Source: Mantis religiosa
Lineage: Eukaryota; Arthropoda; Insecta; Mantodea; Mantidae
Length of the DNA stretch: 64,000 nucleotides
NCBI GenBank assembly: GCA_030765055.1
Contig: CM060947.1
Coordinates: 262,942,103-263,006,102 of the forward strand
Direction of reading: 5' to 3'
Below are positions 60,871 through 64,000 of the stretch, one piece after another. A program made the position numbers and the translations under genes. Every line of letters begins with the position of its first letter. Position 1 is the first letter of the stretch. Under the pieces are notes generated by a model. That model saw only the letters and a list, made by a program, of their open reading frames with translations, was not told where the DNA came from and did no database searches.

Positions 60871-61149
60871 GTCATTTTTAATGACTGATAAATCATAACA
60901 AACAGAAAATATGACATTCACACTTGTATCAAATATAATTATTGAGGAAGTTTCTATTTTGTGGTATGTTGTTCATCTGAATTGAAATATTCGGCTTTTA
61001 AAATGATCAATCGGTCTTAATTTTCATGAGGTCGTCCAAGGCAGTTGTATAGGTACAGATCGCTGGGTCAAAGCCCAGCCCAGTGTACAGTCCCTGCCAT
61101 AGATCTTCTGACATATTTTTGTTGTTGTTTTTTTGCTGTTTGTTTTTTG

Positions 61150-61380
61150 GAATTTACGTCCTCCAACGTTAAGTCATATCGGACGATGAATGGAATGGGT
61201 GAAATGATGATCAAATGAATCCGGCGTCCATGGAGCTTAGAGTTACCCGACATTCGACTTTCAAGATAAGGGAAAACCCCGTTAAAACCATATCCAGGTA
61301 ACTCACCCTGACCGAGATTCGAATTCAAGACCTCTTGAACGTGAGGCAGACACACTAGCATTCACGCTACCGAGGCGGGT
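61150..61380 (-). repeat. SINE family B, near full length
   Basis: Inverse orientation: body CTCCAACGTTAAGTCATATC (61151-61170) through B box (inverse of CCGAGATTCGAATTC) to the head ending CACGCTACCGAGGCGG. This is the best single-copy reference for the 107-bp array. Confidence 0.8.
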
Positions 61381-61384
61381 ATTC

Positions 61385-61440
61385 TGACATGTTAAATAAG
61401 TCGTGCAGGAAAAAAAATTCCGGCACACTGGCAATGACAC
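61385..61440 (+). repeat. SINE family D tail scrap
   Basis: AATTCCGGCACACTGGCAAT (61419-61438) matches the end of family D. Only the tail is seen. Confidence 0.4.
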
Positions 61441-61863
61441 TTGATAATTTCATTAATAAGTACGTAGCCGTAAGTGTTTTCTTACAACTTACCAAACAGT
61501 CGACACAGGAACTTGTAATTCACGACTAGCCTTCCGGAATGATTTCTTTGGGCTACGAGTAAACGACACTCTCACTCACTCAACAGTCTCTTCACTTACT
61601 CTTGGTCGTCCCGTGCTCTTTCCTTTACAAAGACAGCCGGTATCCTCAAACTGACGATACCATCTACGAATGGTATTATCATTAGGAGGATCACAACCGT
61701 ACTTAATGCGGAACGCACGTTGCACAGTAACTACAGATTCGGTCTTTGCAAACTGCAAAACAAAAAACGCTTTCTGATTATAGTCGCCATCTTTATTACT
61801 ACCGCTGTCTAGCGGATTGTGGCAGAAACATTGCACGTACATGGGCACTGGTGCCAAAAACAA
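61441..61863 (-). pseudogene. Mariner-like (DUF4817-type) transposase N-terminus
   Basis: From about 61790 downward: GDYNQKAFFVLQFAKTESVV, then TVQRAFRIKYGCDPPNDNTI, RRWYRQFEDTGCLCKGKSTG and RPRVSEETVE. After a frame break near 61576 comes SPKKSFRKASRELQVPVSTV. These are the two helix-turn-helix units of the DUF4817-type transposase, complementary to the C-terminal remnants at 15540-15783 and 29595-29965. The catalytic domain is missing. The true start is probably the Met equivalent just before GDYN, since the upstream codons to 61863 do not look like the family. Confidence 0.85.
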
Positions 61864-61962
61864 AACTGTTTAAGTTGCTTTTTCTTTTGACATATCATTT
61901 ATGACTGTAAGTTTAATGTAATAAATATTATAAAAAGTTAAAACCTCGATATTCATTTATAG

Positions 61963-62175
61963 TGTCACCCTGGTGGTAGGCTCGCGAAGCCGATGAAAAG
62001 TTATGGCCGATCCTTACCGGAAGTGAGAGACAGTTGAGGGTAGAGTGAGAGAAAATAAACAGTTTTAAGGTTCTAGCAATTTTGTAATGGTGAACAGTGT
62101 ATTTCGAGGAGAATAAAGTGTAGTTTTTGTGTTTTTGTAACCTCGTTTTATTATTTCACGAACCCACAAAGTCAC
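61963..62175 (+). repeat. 5' LTR
   Basis: 213 bp, TGTCACCCTGGTGGTAGGCT to ACGAACCCACAAAGTCAC. Contains AATAAAG near 62113. Confidence 0.9.
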
Positions 62176-62215
62176 TATTGGTGTCAGGAGTGGGATAACA
62201 ACATCACCGAAGTTT

Positions 62216-62930
62216 ATGGCCATGGAATCGGCATTGGAAATGCTTTTGCAGAAGATGAACGAATTAACAGCGAAGTCGGAAGCGGCAAATAACAACTTGG
62301 CCGCGAAGATGAACGAGTTAACAACAAAAACAGAAGCGGCAAATAACAACCTGGCCGCAGAGTTGAAAGAAATAAAGACCGAATTGACCACAGAAATGAA
62401 GGCAGCGAACGACAGTCTGGCCACGGAAATGAAGGAGGCGAACGAGGTCCTCGCCGCCAAATTTGAGGAACAGTTGGCCGGCGTGAGGGATGACGTGACG
62501 GAGCTGGGCAAGCGGATGGGCCAAGAGGACGAGCACGTCGAGGACCTGGCCAACCGCTTCAATGACCTAGAGGAAAAGGCCGACAATAACGCCAAGTCCC
62601 TGAACGCCATGGTTGAAGACGTCGAAGACCTCGCGAACCGCGTAAACAACCTGGAGGGAAAGGCCGACAGCAGCGTCAAGTCCCTGAACGCCATGGTGGA
62701 GGACGTCGTCGGCAGGAGACTGAAGGATTTGAAGGCTGACGCACCGGGACGCGACACAACATCGGCGCGCGTCAAACCTCCGAAATATGACGGCGCGTCA
62801 ACATTCGAGGTCTTCCGCCGCCAGTTCGACACAGTGGCCAAGCACAACAGATGGTCACCGGAGGAGGAGGCCACACAGTTAATAGCCAGCCTCCAGGGAC
62901 GGGCCGCAGAAGTCCTAAACGCGGTGCAGA
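62216..62930 (+). CDS. Ty3/gypsy Gag, C-terminally truncated
   Basis: About 238 codons of Gag. Residues about 1-165 are a long charged coiled coil with internal repeats (KMNELTAKSEAANNNLAA; then two LANRxNxLExKADxxxKSLN copies). It is followed by the conserved insect gypsy Gag segment VKPPKYDGASTFEVFRRQFD, TVAKHNRWSPEEEATQLIAS and LQGRAAEVLN. Gag would form the particle shell and bind the RNA. The coding sequence is cut inside Gag: after EVLNAVQ the sequence jumps to the integrase C-terminus in another frame. No zinc knuckle is left. The ATG at 62216 or 62222 fits a start shortly after the primer-binding site. Confidence 0.85.
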
Positions 62931-63041
62931 CGACGACGTGGTCTACCGCATCCAGAAGGTGCCCCGAGGAAAGATGTTGGTGGTACACCTGGATCGCCTG
63001 GCCCGCTACGAAGGCGCTGTTCGGGACGACCAGCCTTGAGG
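62931..63041 (+). pseudogene. Integrase C-terminal (GPY/F) remnant
   Basis: Reads DDVVYRIQKVPRGKMLVVHL, then DRLARYEGAVRDDQP and a stop just before the polypurine tract. It is nearly the same sequence as 24793-24895 of the other gypsy element, showing that the two are related. Confidence 0.85.
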
Positions 63042-63050
63042 AGGGAGCAG

Positions 63051-63263
63051 TGTCACCCTGGTGGTAGGCTCGCGAAGCCGATGAAAAATGATGGCCGATC
63101 GTTACCGGAAGTGAGAGACAGTTGAGGGTAGAGTGAGAGAAAATAAACAGTTTTAAGGTTCTAGCAATTTTGTAATGGTGAACAGTGTATTTCGAGGAAA
63201 ATAAAGTGTAGTTTTTGTGTTTTTGTAACCTCGTTTTATTATTTCACGAACCCACAAAGTCAC
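63051..63263 (+). repeat. 3' LTR
   Basis: 213 bp, same ends as the 5' LTR. Confidence 0.9.
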
Positions 63264-63340
63264 AATATACACCCTGTATATTACCCTACATCACACGATG
63301 TTCTCAGTTTCAAAAAGTGGTGGCCAAATCATATAGCAAA

Positions 63341-63601
63341 ATGTCAAATTCGGACGAAACATCAGGCAGGAGAGTACCCAAAGAAAATAAGCAGCCATTC
63401 ACAGTGTACAAGTACGACAAGGATACTCCGGGAAAAGTGGTCGCAAGCGAATTCAATGCAGGAATAACATCTATCTTCACATTGCTGGAAACTTCCAGCC
63501 CTCCGGAACTACCAACAGAGACAGCTTATCCTTTGGGGAAGATATGGTTAATTTTATTCTACCAAGGTTATTTTAAACGTTTATATTTTACTTTTAGCTA
63601 A
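63341..63601 (+). CDS. Unrecognised open frame (from ATG 63341)
   Basis: The frame starts in a good context (AGCAAAATGTC) and reads MSNSDETSGRRVPKENKQPF, then TVYKYDKDTPGKVVASEFNA and GITSIFTLLETSSPPELPTE. It is hydrophilic for about 70 codons, with composition unlike the AT-rich surroundings. After about 63540 (GGGAAG|ATATGG) it becomes Phe/Tyr-rich and AT-rich, which looks like read-through into non-coding DNA. A coding exon or another retroelement piece are both possible. I recognise no family. It lies just right of the gypsy 3' LTR. Confidence 0.35.
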   Translation: MSNSDETSGRRVPKENKQPFTVYKYDKDTPGKVVASEFNAGITSIFTLLETSSPPELPTETAYPLGKIWLILFYQGYFKRLYFTFS

Positions 63602-63639
63602 ATATTTTTGTAGCCTGTAACAAATTTTAAAATTTGTAT

Positions 63640-64000
63640 GTGTATGTATGTATTCACTGCAATTGGGTACTACCCGGTGACAGAGTTAAGAATACAGATC
63701 AAATTACAAATACTAGGTTTACAACAATAACACAATAAACAATACAAACAGGATATTATTTTACTTTAGTCACTTAAAATATATCTAATTACTTCTCTAT
63801 TTACATATTATATACCATTATAATTCAAAAGTTAAACTATAAACCATCTAGATTTTTTCTAAATTTCTTCAGCGACAGGGGACAGCCCCGAAAGACCGCT
63901 ACAGGCAATTCATTCCATTCTTCAATGGTTCTATTAACAAAAGAAAATTTTCCTACGTCGGTTCTGTATCTTCTACCCTTAATTTTATACCTATGATCGT
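63640..64000 (-). pseudogene. LINE 3' end (RT C-terminal tail and 3' UTR)
   Basis: The minus strand from 63998 to 63837 is open and reads HRYKIKGRRYRTDVGKFSFV, then NRTIEEWNELPVAVF and FRKNLDGL, then a stop. This is the C-terminal wording of Jockey/CR1-type LINE proteins (SFVNRTxxxWNxLP). The roughly 200 bp downstream to about 63640 is a 3' untranslated region ending in a TACATACATA-rich tail. The rest of the element lies beyond the window. Confidence 0.75.

Larger units (their letters stand above)
61963..63263 (+). mobile_element. Ty3/gypsy element with two LTRs, ~all pol deleted
   Basis: The 213-bp LTRs at 61963-62175 and 63051-63263 differ at about four positions (roughly 98% identical by eye). 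A primer-binding-site-like TTGGTGTCAGGAGTGGGA follows the 5' LTR (62178-62195), and a polypurine tract (GAGGAGGGAGCAG) precedes the 3' LTR. Between them lie a gag frame and the tail of integrase; protease, RT, RNase H and most of integrase are deleted. Flanks (TATAG left, AATAT right) do not form a clear duplication. No env-like frame is present. Confidence 0.9.

Noticed and set aside
62065..62988. 307-codon minus-strand frame rich in Ser/Ala/Phe
   Set aside because: Antisense shadow of the repetitive, GC-rich gag coiled coil.

Overview
This window is repeat-dominated eukaryotic DNA, most likely from a large insect genome. It contains Tc1/mariner, hAT, Mutator-like, Penelope-like, Ty3/gypsy and several LINE remnants, tRNA-derived SINEs, long microsatellites, intron-type splice signals and no operon structure. 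The mix would fit a cockroach- or termite-like insect, but that is a weak inference. Almost all recognisable coding sequence is transposon-derived and broken. The best host-gene candidate is one GC-rich exon at 58251-58481. It has consensus splice sites and resembles the N-terminal edge of the insect nitric oxide synthase oxygenase domain; if that is right, much of the right half is intron or upstream sequence of that gene.

Layout. 1-1.85 kb: LINE reverse transcriptase pseudogene. 2.5-3.8 kb: mariner relic. 3.9-10.5 kb: a 6.6-kb palindrome whose arms are about 32 and 35 copies of an 85-bp unit cut from the 3' end of a mariner transposase gene, with the rest of that transposase in the centre. 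11.3-12.2 kb: deleted mariner. 12.5-14.3 kb: Myb/SANT-domain fragment whose end is tandemly amplified about ten times, abutting a Penelope-like fragment. 15.4-18.3 kb: mariner-type relics, one interrupted by dispersed repeat A. 18.6-19.85 kb: Mutator-like element with near-perfect terminal inverted repeats (TIRs) and TTAA flanks. 20.2-22 kb: two hAT fragments. 23.4-25.2 kb: internally deleted Ty3/gypsy element. 25.3-29.2 kb: LINE cluster with an intact RNase H reading frame. 29.6-33 kb: transposase remnant, then a 133-bp x 21 array derived from SINE family C. 34-35.1 kb: Penelope-like relic. 38-42 kb: one old minus-strand gene of a dispersed arthropod family of unknown function, split by a Penelope-like insertion, an LTR-like block and repeat A carrying a SINE. 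42.95-44.65 kb: almost pure (TTTA)n. 44.8-55.2 kb: repeat A copies, Jockey-like RT, mariner relics and a solo LTR. 56.7-57.8 kb: SINE B with its body amplified nine times. 58.25 kb: exon. 61.4-63.3 kb: mariner N-terminus and a Ty3/gypsy element with two LTRs. 63.8-64 kb: LINE end.

The unifying observation is that four unrelated mobile or dispersed sequences here (mariner 3' end, Myb/SANT fragment, SINE C body, SINE B body) have each grown into a tandem array. This looks like repeated birth of satellite DNA from transposon pieces. Nested insertions with readable target-site duplications allow relative dating in several places. Protein families were assigned by reading translated motifs and recalling families; no database search was run.
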